From NCBI RefSeq assembly GCF_035653575.1, contig NZ_DASRBQ010000111.1, positions 62,001-126,000 of the forward strand: DNA of 64,000 nucleotides, written 5' to 3'. The notes below the pieces were generated by a model. The model had not been told where the DNA came from. It did not search any database and saw nothing but the letters and a program-made list of their open reading frames with translations. Origin of the DNA: Actinocrinis sp035653575 (GTDB lineage Bacteria > Actinomycetota > Actinomycetes > Streptomycetales > Catenulisporaceae). Position 1 is the stretch's first letter. Every line of letters starts with the position of its first letter. Below are positions 40,666 through 50,205 of this stretch, piece after piece. The translations under genes were made by a program, and so were the position numbers.

Positions 40666-42912
40666 TCAGCCGGCGTCGGCGCAGCCGAGGTCGCGGTGAG
40701 TCAGGGACATGAGACGCGCGGTGCCGGGACGCGGCAGCCGGACGGTGAGTTCGCCGCGTTCCGGATCCCAGGACAGGTCGGTGTCCGTAGCCGTCGCCGC
40801 GGGGAAGAGCGTGCGCGGGGTCACATCGTGGCCGCGCAGGTGCGGTACGGCGAGGGTTTGTTCGCTGGCTGACTCGCCGATTCGGCGCCAGGCGGTCAGG
40901 TACGTCGCGAACGGTGCTCGCTGGCCGAGGGCGACCCACGGGTCGGTCCAGCCGGGCAGACCGAGCGGCCAGAAGGGGACCGAGCGCGGGATGTCGGCGC
41001 GGATCAGCTTGTAGACGGCGATCGCCTCGGCGACCAGCGCGCGTTGTTCGGCGCTCATCCGGTTCAGGTAGCCGGAAAGGTGGACCCGGCCGAGCAGTGC
41101 GCTGGTGAGCGTGAAGGCGTTCAGGTCCTCGTCGTAGCCGGGCTGCGGATACGCCCAGACCGCGGCCTGCTCCGGCGTCATCGCGGCGGGCGCGGCGGCC
41201 GCGATCGGCGGGTAGCGCAACGGGTCCTGCTGGTCGCTGGTGGACTGGAGCTGGAGCCTGGCCAGCAGCGCGTAGTCGGTGCGCATGCCGCCGGAGGAGC
41301 AGTTCTCCAGGATGAGCCCGGGATGCCGGTCGAGCACGGCGTCGAGCCAGGCCAGGTAGGCGCGCTGATGCCCCAGCAGCCCGGAGCCGGCGCTGCCGCC
41401 GAGATCGGTGCCGGGACCGGGGTTGATGTTGTAGTCGAGCTTGAAATAGCCGACGCCGTAGTCCGCGACGAGCCGGTCCACGACCTGGTCCAGGTGCCGC
41501 ACCGCGGCCGGGTGGCGCAGGTCCAACTGGTAGCGGCCGTGCTCGACTACGCGGATCCCGTCGCGCTGGAAGAACGCCTCCTCGGGCAGCCGCGCCGCGA
41601 CCGGGCTGCGCAGGCCGACGACCTCCGGTTCGAGCCAGAGCCCCGGCACCATGCCCGCGGCCCTGATGCGGTCGGTGGTCTTGGCCATGCCGTCCGGGAA
41701 GCGCGACCTCGACTCCTGCCACTCGCCGACGCTGTCCCACCAGCCGGCCGCGTCGTCGTCGTACCAGCCGGCGTCGATGACGAAGACCTCGGCGCCGACG
41801 CCGGCCGCCGCGTCGATGAGCGGCGCGAGTTTGTCCGCGGTCGGGTCGCCCATCAGGGTGTTCATGTAGTCGTTGAAGATGACCGGCAGCGTGGCTTGTT
41901 CCGGGTGCGGGCGGCGCAGCGCGCGGCGGTAGTTCGTCAGCTCGCTGATAGCGGCGGCGAGGGCGTCGTCCGCGGACCCGAGCGGGGCTGCGCCGAAGGC
42001 GACCGCGGCAGGCACGGTGGTGAACTCGTCCCCCGGTTCGAGCGCCTGCCGCCACTGGTGGTCGCAGTCCGTGGGGCCGAGCAGCGCCAGGTAGGCGGTG
42101 CTGCTGTGTTCCCCGATCTCCCAGCGCCAGCCGGCGCTGCTCTCGACCTGCCATGTCAGCGCTCTGCCTCCGCCGCGCGCGACGAGGGCGCCCATCGGCA
42201 GGTGGCGGCCGGTGGACCAGCTTCCCTGGCTGGTGCGATGGAAGCTGCTGCGCGGGTCCTGGTGGTGCCGGGCCCGGTCGACGTCCACCAACGCCTCCCG
42301 CAAGGGGGCTCGGTGCCAGCGTCCTTCGGCCAGCCAGTCGTTGTCGGCCCAGTGCACGTCGAGGCCGGCCAGGTGGTCGCGCCCCTCCCCCGCGTCATCC
42401 GCTTCCGCCGCCTCGTCGACGAGGCCTGAGATGACGAACGAGGTCACCGATTCGAGCACGAGGCGCCGCACGCCGCGGTTGGCGATGCGGACCGTCGCCT
42501 GCACTGCGCCGACACCGTCGGGCGACCGCAGCAGGATCTGCGCCGCCAGGCCGCTGTCCGGATCCGACAGGTCCACGCGCAACTGCGACCAGATGCCATC
42601 TCGGCTCTCCTCGTGCCCCTGGTACAGCAGCCGCGATCCGGCGGCGGCGTGAATGCTGCGCTCGCCGGAACGGTTGCGCCCGGATCCGGCCACCAGCACC
42701 TCGACTAAAGGCAGGAAGAGCGGACCGGTCAAATCGCCGTCGATGTCGGTGCACGCCTCGTCAGCGATGGTGGCGAGGCCCGCCGCGGAGCCGAGCGCGG
42801 CGAGGCGCACGACGCCGTCACGGCCGACGCGGAACTGCAGCCGAAGGTCCGCGTCACCCCAGGTGAAGCTGCTGACCTGGGTTTTCGCCGGGCTGGCTGG
42901 GGCCTGGGGCAC
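40666..42912 (-). CDS. Alpha-galactosidase, GH36
   Basis: A 748-residue cytosolic-type GH36 enzyme without a signal peptide; it cleaves terminal alpha-galactosides taken up as oligosaccharides. The N-terminal beta-sandwich is followed by a barrel with VIFNDYMNTLMGDPT, VIDAGWYDDD and GLWLEPEVVG. The nucleophile is Asp493 in YFKLDYN and the acid/base is Asp546 in SSGGMRTDYA. The GTG at 42912 has GAGGAG eight nt upstream. It is divergent from a LacI regulator, with two TGTGACC-type operators in and beside the shared region, so it is probably induced by galactosides through that regulator. Confidence 0.94.
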   Translation of the reverse strand: MPQAPASPAKTQVSSFTWGDADLRLQFRVGRDGVVRLAALGSAAGLATIADEACTDIDGDLTGPLFLPLVEVLVAGSGRNRSGERSIHAAAGSRLLYQGHEESRDGIWSQLRVDLSDPDSGLAAQILLRSPDGVGAVQATVRIANRGVRRLVLESVTSFVISGLVDEAAEADDAGEGRDHLAGLDVHWADNDWLAEGRWHRAPLREALVDVDRARHHQDPRSSFHRTSQGSWSTGRHLPMGALVARGGGRALTWQVESSAGWRWEIGEHSSTAYLALLGPTDCDHQWRQALEPGDEFTTVPAAVAFGAAPLGSADDALAAAISELTNYRRALRRPHPEQATLPVIFNDYMNTLMGDPTADKLAPLIDAAAGVGAEVFVIDAGWYDDDAAGWWDSVGEWQESRSRFPDGMAKTTDRIRAAGMVPGLWLEPEVVGLRSPVAARLPEEAFFQRDGIRVVEHGRYQLDLRHPAAVRHLDQVVDRLVADYGVGYFKLDYNINPGPGTDLGGSAGSGLLGHQRAYLAWLDAVLDRHPGLILENCSSGGMRTDYALLARLQLQSTSDQQDPLRYPPIAAAAPAAMTPEQAAVWAYPQPGYDEDLNAFTLTSALLGRVHLSGYLNRMSAEQRALVAEAIAVYKLIRADIPRSVPFWPLGLPGWTDPWVALGQRAPFATYLTAWRRIGESASEQTLAVPHLRGHDVTPRTLFPAATATDTDLSWDPERGELTVRLPRPGTARLMSLTHRDLGCADAG

Positions 42913-43003
42913 GGTTGACTCCTCGCTGCGCCGCGTCGCGACCGGCGCGCCGAGCGTACCGCGCGCGGGCCGAAAAGGACGTCGCGCACTCGGTCGGCAG
43001 GTC

Positions 43004-43057
43004 TTGACAGGGGATATGTGACCGTTCACAATCCTGGCATGTCTGTGACCGGTCACA
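43004..43057 (+). promoter_or_regulatory. LacI-A promoter and two palindromic operators
   Basis: TTGACA (43004-43009) and CACAAT (43027-43032) are 17 bp apart, and the ATG at 43039 follows six bases later, which predicts leaderless mRNA. TGTGACCGTTCACA (43017-43030) overlaps the -10 element, and the perfect palindrome TGTGACCGGTCACA (43044-43057) lies inside the first codons. The centres are 27 bp apart. Autoregulation and control of the divergent GH36 gene are inferred. Confidence 0.75.
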
Positions 43058-44130
43058 CAAGCCCCTCGCCCGCCGAGAGCACCTCGGAGCAGGCCGCCGG
43101 CGGCCCTTCCCGCCAGCGCACTCGCGCGGTGAGCATCCGGGACGTGGCGAAGGCCGCGGGGGTCTCTTACCAGACGGTCTCGCGCGTGATCAACGGCAAC
43201 TCGTATGTGCGCGACTCGACCCGGGACCGGGTGCAGGCCGCGATCGCCGAGCTGGGCTTCCGGCCGAACTCGGCGGCGCGCGCACTGGCCAGCGGGGAGA
43301 ACCGGTCGCTGACCGTGGTCACCTCCAACACGACCCTGTACGGCTACGCGGCCACGCTGCAGGGCATCGAGGAGGCCGCGCGCGCCGCCGCGTTTTCCGT
43401 CGGCATCAGCGTTCTGGAATCCTCCGACGACGGGCACGTGCGGGCCGCCGTCGACCGGGCCGCGGACTCCAGCGGCTCGGTCATCGTGATCGCGTTCGAC
43501 CACGCCGGAACCCTTGCGCTGCAAGCGATTCCGGACGGGGTGCCGGTCGCCGCCGCGGTGGAGACACCCGAGACCGCGCCGCAGGCCGGACAGCCGTGGG
43601 TGTGGATCGACGACGGCGAGGCGGCGCGATCCGCGACCCGCTACCTGCTCGAACTCGGCCACCCGACAGTGCATTACGTCGCCATCCCGTCCACTACGCA
43701 CACCAGCCGCCGCACCGCCGGATGGCGCGCAGCCCTCACGGCAGCCGGCGTGACGGCGCCCGAACCCGTGGGCGCCGGCTGGGACGCGCTGGCCGGCTAT
43801 CAGGCCGGCCGCACTCTCGCCCGCGACCCCGCGGTGAGCGCGATCCTGTGCGGCAACGACGACCTCGCGCTCGGCGTGATCCGCGCGATGCACGAGGCCG
43901 GACGCAGCATCCCGGAGAGCGTGAGCGTCGTCGGGTTCGACAACGCCCCGCAATCAGCCTTCTACACCCCGGCGCTCACCACCGTGCGCATGGACTTCGT
44001 CGAGCTCGGGCGGGCTTGTTTCGCCCTGCTGCACAGCGAGATCGAGGGCGCCGCCCCGATCGTGCCGCACCCGGTCGGCCGCCCCGAGCTCATCGTGCGC
44101 GAGAGCGCGGGCTCCTTCCACCACGCATAG
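43039..44130 (+). CDS. LacI-family regulator of galactoside locus A
   Basis: A 363-residue LacI/GalR repressor. The helix-turn-helix is VSIRDVAKAAGVSYQTVSRVINGN, with hinge helix residues RPNSAARALASG, then a periplasmic-binding-like effector domain ending in VVGFDNAPQSAFYTP and LIVRESAG. The ATG at 43039 is chosen because a good promoter lies exactly six bases before it; GTG 43018 would need a start inside the operator. It is divergent from GH36 and followed after 46 nt by the solute-binding protein gene, so it sits at the centre of its likely regulon. Confidence 0.93.
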   Translation: MSVTGHTSPSPAESTSEQAAGGPSRQRTRAVSIRDVAKAAGVSYQTVSRVINGNSYVRDSTRDRVQAAIAELGFRPNSAARALASGENRSLTVVTSNTTLYGYAATLQGIEEAARAAAFSVGISVLESSDDGHVRAAVDRAADSSGSVIVIAFDHAGTLALQAIPDGVPVAAAVETPETAPQAGQPWVWIDDGEAARSATRYLLELGHPTVHYVAIPSTTHTSRRTAGWRAALTAAGVTAPEPVGAGWDALAGYQAGRTLARDPAVSAILCGNDDLALGVIRAMHEAGRSIPESVSVVGFDNAPQSAFYTPALTTVRMDFVELGRACFALLHSEIEGAAPIVPHPVGRPELIVRESAGSFHHA

Positions 44131-44176
44131 CCAGCCGCATCCACCCTCACCCTCATCCGACGGAAAGCAGACTTCG

Positions 44177-45493
44177 ATGAAGAAGATTCTGACCGGCGCG
44201 GCGCTCGGCTGCGCCCTCGCCCTCGGCGCGGCCGCCTGCTCCAACCCGAGCAGCGGCGGCTCGTCCGCTCCGGCCGCCTCCGGCTCGCTCAACCCGACCG
44301 CCTCGCTCAAGGGCGTGACCCTCACCTTCTGGACCGCGCAGAACAGCGTCGGCGAGCCGAAGCAGGTGATATCGGCCTTCGAGAAGGCGACCGGCGCGAC
44401 CGTGAACACCGTGGTCGTCCCGGACCCGTACGAATCGAACTTCCCGACCAAGCTGGCCTCGGGCGAGAAGCCGGACCTGGCCTTCTGGCAGCCGACCCAG
44501 TCCACGCTGCCGTTCATCAACCCCGCGCAGAACCTGCTCAGCCTCGACAACGAGCCGTGGATCAAGCAGCTCGGCTCCACCGAGCAGTCCCTCGGCCAGG
44601 TGGACGGGCACCGCTACGCCGCGGTCGTCACCTCGCCGGCGGTGCTCGGCGTGTACTACAACAAGGCCGACTTCGCGCAGGCGGGCATCACCAGCATGCC
44701 CAAGAGCTACGACGAGCTGCTGGCCGACGCGAAGCTGATCAAGCAGAAGGACGCGGGCGTCGCCCCGTTCTTCGAGGTCGGCGGGGACAAGTGGCCGCTG
44801 CAGTGGCAGGTCCAGCTGCAGATGACGGATCTGCCCGCCTCCTTCTGGACAGCGCTCAACGCGAACAAGGACTCTTGGACCAATCCCGCGATTGTTAGCG
44901 CTATCACGAAGTACAAGAGCCAGGTTCTCGACGGCGGACTGGCCCAGGCCGACTACAAGACCGGCACCTTCGTGGACCAGGGAACCGCGATCATGAAGGG
45001 CACCGCGGCGATGGCGGTGAACGTGACCTCGCTCCAGTCGGAGATCCAGGCCGCCTACTCCACCGCGCAGATCGACCAGGCGATCGGCTGGTTCCCGGTG
45101 GCCGACTCCGCCGCGCAGGCCGAGTACTCCCCCGACCAGACCAACGGCGTGGTCGCGTTCAACACCGGCGACTCGGCGAAGGAGAACGCGGCCAGGCAGT
45201 TCATCGACTTCTGGCTGACCACCGACTACAAGGACTACATCGACTCGCAGAAGGTCGTCTCGGTGGAGCCCTCGGTGCCGAACCCGGACGGCCTGCCGCA
45301 GACCGCGATCGCACAGGCCCAGGCCCTGCCGACGGCGACCGGCGTGTTCCAGGTCAAGGCCCTGACGGCGCCGGACATGCACCTGGCCCTGGCCGACATG
45401 ATCTACGGCACCAAGACCCCGCAACAGGTGGCGCAGGCCTGCGAGGACCAGTTCACCCAGGTGCTCAAGGCACGCGGCGTGGCAGGGTTCTAA
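44177..45493 (+). CDS. Sugar ABC transporter solute-binding lipoprotein (locus A)
   Basis: A family 1 extracellular solute-binding protein (438 residues). The lipobox ALGAAACSNP puts the lipidated Cys at about residue 21, after a basic start. The body has the usual LTFWTAQNSVGEPKQVISAF opening, LASGEKPDLAFWQP and a C-terminal KGTAAMAVN...-type glycine site. It probably captures galactoside oligosaccharides. The stop TAA overlaps the ATG of the next gene (TAATG), which couples binding protein and permease. Confidence 0.94.
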   Translation: MKKILTGAALGCALALGAAACSNPSSGGSSAPAASGSLNPTASLKGVTLTFWTAQNSVGEPKQVISAFEKATGATVNTVVVPDPYESNFPTKLASGEKPDLAFWQPTQSTLPFINPAQNLLSLDNEPWIKQLGSTEQSLGQVDGHRYAAVVTSPAVLGVYYNKADFAQAGITSMPKSYDELLADAKLIKQKDAGVAPFFEVGGDKWPLQWQVQLQMTDLPASFWTALNANKDSWTNPAIVSAITKYKSQVLDGGLAQADYKTGTFVDQGTAIMKGTAAMAVNVTSLQSEIQAAYSTAQIDQAIGWFPVADSAAQAEYSPDQTNGVVAFNTGDSAKENAARQFIDFWLTTDYKDYIDSQKVVSVEPSVPNPDGLPQTAIAQAQALPTATGVFQVKALTAPDMHLALADMIYGTKTPQQVAQACEDQFTQVLKARGVAGF

Positions 45494-46626
45494 TGGGTTC
45501 GGCGTCCGTACTTGACCGCCTCTTCGAGCGTGGCCGGGGCGGCGGCGCAGGGTTCGCGACCCCTTCTCAGTGGACACTGCGCGGCCGCGTCGAGCGGCGC
45601 GAAGCCTACAGCCGCCCTGAAGCCCCGGCCACGCTCGAGGAGCAAACGGCCGCGCCGAATGGAGCGGCATCGGGGCGGGAAGCCGGGACTTCCTCCGGGT
45701 CGTCCCGGCCGCGCCGGCGCGGTGGGCGGCCGTCCACCGGACCACGCGGCGGCGCGAAGCGGCGGGTGCAGCACCCGTGGTGGTTCGCGCTGCCCGCGCT
45801 CGCCGTCTTCGCAGCGTTCTTCCTCGTCCCGAACGTGCTCAACTTCTTCTACCCGTTCACCAACTGGTCCGCGTTCCACTCCTCGATCTCCTTCGCGGGC
45901 CTGTCGAACTTCCGCACCATCGCCCACGACGGCTCGCTGCAGCTCGCGCTGCGCACCACGCTGGAATACGCGGTGGGCGTGGCGATCTTCCAGAACGGAT
46001 TCGGGCTGATCCTGGCGCTGCTGCTGGAGAAGGACACCCGGTTCAACCGGTTCTTCCGCGCGGTGTTCTTCCTGCCGGTGCTGCTGTCCGCGCTCGCGGT
46101 CGGCTACGTGTTCCAGGCGCTGCTCAACCAGGACGGCGCCGTCAATGCCCTGCTTTCCGACCTGACCGGCACGCACGTGGACATCGCCTGGCTCGGCTCG
46201 ACCACGTGGACGCTGGTGCTGCTGACCGTCATCCACGGCTGGAAGTGGATGGGCCTGGCGATGCTGGTGTACCTGGCCGGGCTCAAGTCGATTCCGGGCG
46301 ACGTGACCGAGGCGGCCGCGCTCGACGGCGCCGGGGCGTGGCGCGCGTTCTGGGCGATCCGGTTCCCGATGCTGGCCCCGGCGCTGACCTTCAACGTGAC
46401 CACGGCCCTGATCGGGTCGATGAACACCTTCGACATCGTGCAGGCCACGACCAAGGGCGGCCCGGCCGACTCGACGCAGGTGTTCAACATCTACATGTTC
46501 CGCATCTTCGGCGAGGGACTGTACGCGCAGGCCTCCGCGATGAGCCTGGTGCTCTTCGCCGTGGTGGTCGTCATCGCGATCCCGGTGATCCTCGGGATGC
46601 GGCGCAGGGAGCGGGTGCTGCTGTGA
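45493..46626 (+). CDS. Sugar ABC transporter permease, MalF type, with long N-terminal extension (locus A)
   Basis: A binding-protein-dependent permease. Residues ~92-377 form six helices (HPWWFALPALAVFAAFFLVP...), and the EAA loop reads EAAALDGAGAWRAFWAIRFP. The first ~90 residues are an Arg/Gly/Ser/Pro-rich, probably disordered extension that such permeases normally lack. The start is fixed by the TAATG overlap with the binding-protein gene. Its own stop overlaps the GTG of the second permease. No ATPase gene is present in the locus. Confidence 0.92.
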   Translation: MGSASVLDRLFERGRGGGAGFATPSQWTLRGRVERREAYSRPEAPATLEEQTAAPNGAASGREAGTSSGSSRPRRRGGRPSTGPRGGAKRRVQHPWWFALPALAVFAAFFLVPNVLNFFYPFTNWSAFHSSISFAGLSNFRTIAHDGSLQLALRTTLEYAVGVAIFQNGFGLILALLLEKDTRFNRFFRAVFFLPVLLSALAVGYVFQALLNQDGAVNALLSDLTGTHVDIAWLGSTTWTLVLLTVIHGWKWMGLAMLVYLAGLKSIPGDVTEAAALDGAGAWRAFWAIRFPMLAPALTFNVTTALIGSMNTFDIVQATTKGGPADSTQVFNIYMFRIFGEGLYAQASAMSLVLFAVVVVIAIPVILGMRRRERVLL

Positions 46627-47450
46627 GAGTCCTGAGCTATCGAACCCTGCGACCGGCCCTCGTCGTGGCGATGGCGCTGGTGTTCATCGGCGTGCCGCTG
46701 TGGCTGGTGCTGGTCACCTCGGCCAAGCCGCAGGGCGAGGCGATCAAGCCGAATCTCGCGCTGCCGCGGCACTGGCAGCCCGGGACCAACTACCGCGGCA
46801 CCTTCGACCAGGGTCAGATGCTGCGCGGCTTCGTCAACAGCGTGCTGGTAGTTGTCCCGTCCGTGGTCCTTGTGCTGCTGCTCGGCGCGGGCGCGGCGTG
46901 GGTGTTCGCCCGCCGCTCCGGCCGCCTGGTCTCGGCGGCGTACGCGCTGAGCATCAGTGGTCTGCTGCTGCCGCCCGCGGTCATCACGATCGTGATGGAG
47001 CTGCGGCAGCTCGGCCTGGCCAACACCAGGCCCGGGATGATCGCGGTGTACACCGGGATGTACCTGTCCACGGCGATCTTCTTCATGACGGGCTTCATCA
47101 GAACGTTGCCGTACGAGCTCGAGGAAGCGGCCCGCATCGACGGCGCAGGCTCGTGGAAGGTGTTCACCCGGATCGTCCTGCCGCTGCTGCGCCCGGTGAT
47201 CGCCACCGCGACCATCATGGTGATGCTGTTCGCCTGGTCGGACGTGTTCTACGCGTTCTTCGTGCTCGGCGGCGGCGCGGACGCGACCCTGCCGCTGAAC
47301 CTGTATCAGGTCGCCAGCGCGGCGCTCTACCTGAACAACTGGCACCTGATCTTCGCCTATGTGGCCCTCATGTCGCTGCCGATGGTCGCGGTCTTCGTCA
47401 TCGCGCAGCGTCGCATCATCGCCGGCATCACCAGCGGCGCCGTCAAATAA
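46623..47450 (+). CDS. Sugar ABC transporter permease, MalG type (locus A)
   Basis: The partner permease (275 residues), with six helices and the EAA motif EEAARIDGAGSWKVFTRIVLPLLRP. The GTG start overlaps the previous stop (GTGA), so the two permeases are made together. It is followed after 23 nt by the secreted glycosidase gene with AAGGGA before its ATG, so binding protein, permeases and hydrolase are one operon. Confidence 0.94.
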   Translation: MRVLSYRTLRPALVVAMALVFIGVPLWLVLVTSAKPQGEAIKPNLALPRHWQPGTNYRGTFDQGQMLRGFVNSVLVVVPSVVLVLLLGAGAAWVFARRSGRLVSAAYALSISGLLLPPAVITIVMELRQLGLANTRPGMIAVYTGMYLSTAIFFMTGFIRTLPYELEEAARIDGAGSWKVFTRIVLPLLRPVIATATIMVMLFAWSDVFYAFFVLGGGADATLPLNLYQVASAALYLNNWHLIFAYVALMSLPMVAVFVIAQRRIIAGITSGAVK

Positions 47451-47473
47451 GTAAGGCCCCTGAAGGGACAACG

Positions 47474-50083
47474 ATGTTCCACATACCCATGCGCAAAACC
47501 ACCGGGTCCCTCATGAGTGCGGCGCTGATAGGAACCGCGCTCGTCGCGACCACCGCTCCGGCGCACGCCGCGACGCAACAGATCACCGTCAACTTCGGCT
47601 CCAGCACAGGACCCGTCTACCACGGTGCATCCGGCGCGCTCTACGGTCTGGCACAGGACGGTGTGCCGGGCCTTCCGCTGCTCGCGCCACTGCACGTCCG
47701 CACGATCGCGCAGAAGCCGCCGAACGGCGCGCAGCATCCCGGCGGCGATGCCGACAAGGTCGCCGGGGAGTTCGTGGCGGCCGGCGGCTCGCAGATCCTG
47801 GTCTACGTTCAGGACTACTACTCACAGTGGCCGTATCAGAACAACGGCCTCGCGGACTACGAATCCGTAATCGACACAGTCGCCGCCTCGCTGAAGGCGA
47901 GCCCATACCACAGCCACTACGTGTACGTACCCTTCAATGAACCGGACGGCAACTGGTACAGCCCGCTCAGCTCGAACCTGGCCAAGTTCGAGTCCGACTG
48001 GGCCACGATCTACCACCGGATCAAGGCGGACGACCCGAGCGCGGTCATCGCCGGGCCGAACACCGCGGTCTACGACTCGAGCATCTTCTCCGGCTTCCTG
48101 AGCTACGCCAAGGCGAACGGCGTGCTGCCGGACATCGTCACCTGGCACGAGCTCGCGCCGTCGTCGATCTCGAACTTCCCGAACAACCTGGCCTCGCTGC
48201 GCTCCATCGAGTCCTCGCTCGGCCTCGGCAACCTGCCGGTCAACATCGACGAATACGCCGACCAGCGCGACCTGTCGGATCCCGGGCAGCTGGTGCAGTG
48301 GATCTCCATGTTCGAGAACGCCAAGGTCGACGCGGACCAGGCGTTCTGGGACATCGCCGAGAACTACTCGGACAACGCGGTGGAGGCCGACAAGCCGGAC
48401 GGCTCCTGGTGGCTGTACGACTGGTACGGCCAGCTGACCGGAAACACCGTCGCCGTCACGCCGCCCAGCCCGAACACCGTGGACACGCTGCAAGGCGTAG
48501 CTGCCCTGGACACCGGCAAGAAGCAGGCGCGCATCCTGCTCGGCGGCACCTCGGCGGCCTCGAACCTGGTGCTGACCAACATCCCGTCGAGCACGTTCGG
48601 CGGCAAGGTGCACGTCTCCATCCAGTCGACGACGTGGAGCGGATACGACGGCGCCGCCTACACCCCGAAGAGCATCGCAGAGGGCGATTACCCGGTCTCC
48701 GGCGGCTCGGCCACGATCCCGGTCGCCACGACCGATCCGATGGCCGCGTACCAGGTCGTCGTGACCCCGGCCACCGCGGCGTCCGGCACGGTCGCCACCG
48801 ACACCGCGTGGTCGGGCCGCTACGAGGCGGAAAATGCCGCGCTCACCGACGCGACCGTCTACAGCCAGGGTTCCGTCTCGAACTACTACGGCCACGCCAC
48901 CTCCGGCGGCCAGGACGTCGGCTCGATCGACAAGTCCGACAGCCGCGTCGTCTTCACCGTCAACGTGCCGAGCACCGGCCGCTACCTGCTCAGCACCTTC
49001 TACGGCAACCAGACGGCGTTGCCGGCGCAGCAGATCTTCCGCATCGACTCAGGGTCCTGGTCCTACCTCAACTATCCGGCGACGCTGAACTGGGTGTTCC
49101 GTTCGCACCTGGACCGATACGTCACCCTCACCGCGGGCACACACACGCTGACGTACGGCGTGTCAGACCCCTCCTTCGGCACCGCGACAGGACAGGTCAC
49201 CCTCGACCGCATCGACCTGACCTACGCGCCGAGCGCGATCCCGGGAGTCACCGGCTCGGCCACGCGCTATGAAGCCGAGACCGCCGATCTGTCCGGTGGC
49301 GCGAGCACCGCCTCCGCGCAGACCGGCTACACCGGCACCGGCTACGTGACCGCGCCCGCGTCCTCGACCACCACCTTCGCGGTAGAGGCCGACGCGGACG
49401 GCTACTACACACTCGGCCTGCGCTACGCCACCAGCGCCGCGGCTACCTCGAACGGCTTCCAGCTCGCTCTCGACGGCGCGACTCTGGAGAACGTCGCGAC
49501 CAGTCCGACGTCATGCGTCTGCTGGAATCAGACCTCGAACCGGGTCTTCCTGCACGCAGGTATCAACGACGTGGCATACACCACGACCGGCGCGGCCAGC
49601 GCGAAGATCGACCGTCTCGACGTAACCCCGGACACCGCCGACGCGGGCTCCACGGTCACCTACCAGGCCGAAGCCTCCGGCAACACGCTCGGCGGCACAG
49701 CAGTGGTCGCAAGCAACGCCTACGCGTCCGGCGGCAAGTACGTGGGCTACATCGGCAACGGCTCCGCCAACACACTGACGTTCAACGGGATCAACGCGCC
49801 GACGTCCGGCACGTACCGGGTCGCCGTCACCTACGCCAACGACGACAGCACCAACTCGGGCAACTACAACGAGAACCTGATCGACCGCGCCGCCGTCATC
49901 ACCACCTCGGCCGGCACGAACGTGACGGCGCACTTCCGCAACACCTACTCCTGGAGCCAGTTCTGGACCCTCGACGTGACGGTCCAGCTCAACGCCGGGT
50001 CGAACAGCATCACCTTCGCCAACCCGAGCGCCTACGCGCCTGACATCGACCAGATCACCGTGGCCCCCGCCGCGCTGAGCTGA
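47474..50083 (+). CDS. Secreted clan GH-A glycosidase (GH39-like) with three CBM35-like modules
   Basis: An exported 869-residue enzyme. The signal peptide is residues 1-33 (APAHAA). The barrel domain (about 40-360) has the acid/base Glu156 in VYVPFNEPDGNWY and the nucleophile Glu260 in LPVNIDEYADQ, the arrangement of clan GH-A and closest to GH39 by eye. A beta-sandwich (about 360-430) and three C-terminal modules follow, each starting with a CBM35-like word: RYEAENAAL, RYEAETADL and TYQAEASGN. Together with GH36 and the transporter it probably trims galactose- or xylose-containing plant polysaccharide outside the cell. Family assignment is moderate. Confidence 0.8.
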   Translation: MFHIPMRKTTGSLMSAALIGTALVATTAPAHAATQQITVNFGSSTGPVYHGASGALYGLAQDGVPGLPLLAPLHVRTIAQKPPNGAQHPGGDADKVAGEFVAAGGSQILVYVQDYYSQWPYQNNGLADYESVIDTVAASLKASPYHSHYVYVPFNEPDGNWYSPLSSNLAKFESDWATIYHRIKADDPSAVIAGPNTAVYDSSIFSGFLSYAKANGVLPDIVTWHELAPSSISNFPNNLASLRSIESSLGLGNLPVNIDEYADQRDLSDPGQLVQWISMFENAKVDADQAFWDIAENYSDNAVEADKPDGSWWLYDWYGQLTGNTVAVTPPSPNTVDTLQGVAALDTGKKQARILLGGTSAASNLVLTNIPSSTFGGKVHVSIQSTTWSGYDGAAYTPKSIAEGDYPVSGGSATIPVATTDPMAAYQVVVTPATAASGTVATDTAWSGRYEAENAALTDATVYSQGSVSNYYGHATSGGQDVGSIDKSDSRVVFTVNVPSTGRYLLSTFYGNQTALPAQQIFRIDSGSWSYLNYPATLNWVFRSHLDRYVTLTAGTHTLTYGVSDPSFGTATGQVTLDRIDLTYAPSAIPGVTGSATRYEAETADLSGGASTASAQTGYTGTGYVTAPASSTTTFAVEADADGYYTLGLRYATSAAATSNGFQLALDGATLENVATSPTSCVCWNQTSNRVFLHAGINDVAYTTTGAASAKIDRLDVTPDTADAGSTVTYQAEASGNTLGGTAVVASNAYASGGKYVGYIGNGSANTLTFNGINAPTSGTYRVAVTYANDDSTNSGNYNENLIDRAAVITTSAGTNVTAHFRNTYSWSQFWTLDVTVQLNAGSNSITFANPSAYAPDIDQITVAPAALS

Positions 50084-50170
50084 CACTGGACCGGCAACAG
50101 TGAATTGATTGCCGCCGCCGGTCCTCGAACCGTGCGCCGTTAACGGCTAAACCGCATTGCCGTATTGCCC

Positions 50171-50205
50171 ATTGCCGCCGCGGGTCCCAGACCTGCGGCG
50201 GCAAT
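50171..50205. repeat. Hairpin repeat copy 1
   Basis: The arms attgccgccgc (50171-50181) and gcggcggcaat (50195-50205) flank gggtcccagacct. The unit recurs almost exactly 302 bp away. It follows the GH-A gene by 87 nt and may act as its terminator. Between the two copies (50206-50472) I see no supported gene. Confidence 0.75.

Noticed and set aside
42913..43953. Open frame extending the GH36 protein to 1095 residues
   Set aside because: It is antisense to the LacI gene and would cross its operators. GTG 42912 has GAGGAG upstream.
46700..47473. Open frame extending the secreted GH-A protein to 1127 residues
   Set aside because: The upstream part is a shifted frame of the MalG-type permease. 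A signal peptide and ribosome binding site define the start at 47474.
50108..50160. Minus-strand tRNA-like stretch (T-loop-like GGTTCGAGG and the palindrome GCCGTTAACGGC)
   Set aside because: The T-arm does not pair as 5+7+5 and no acceptor stem or D-arm can be built. It is more likely 3' flank of the GH-A gene.
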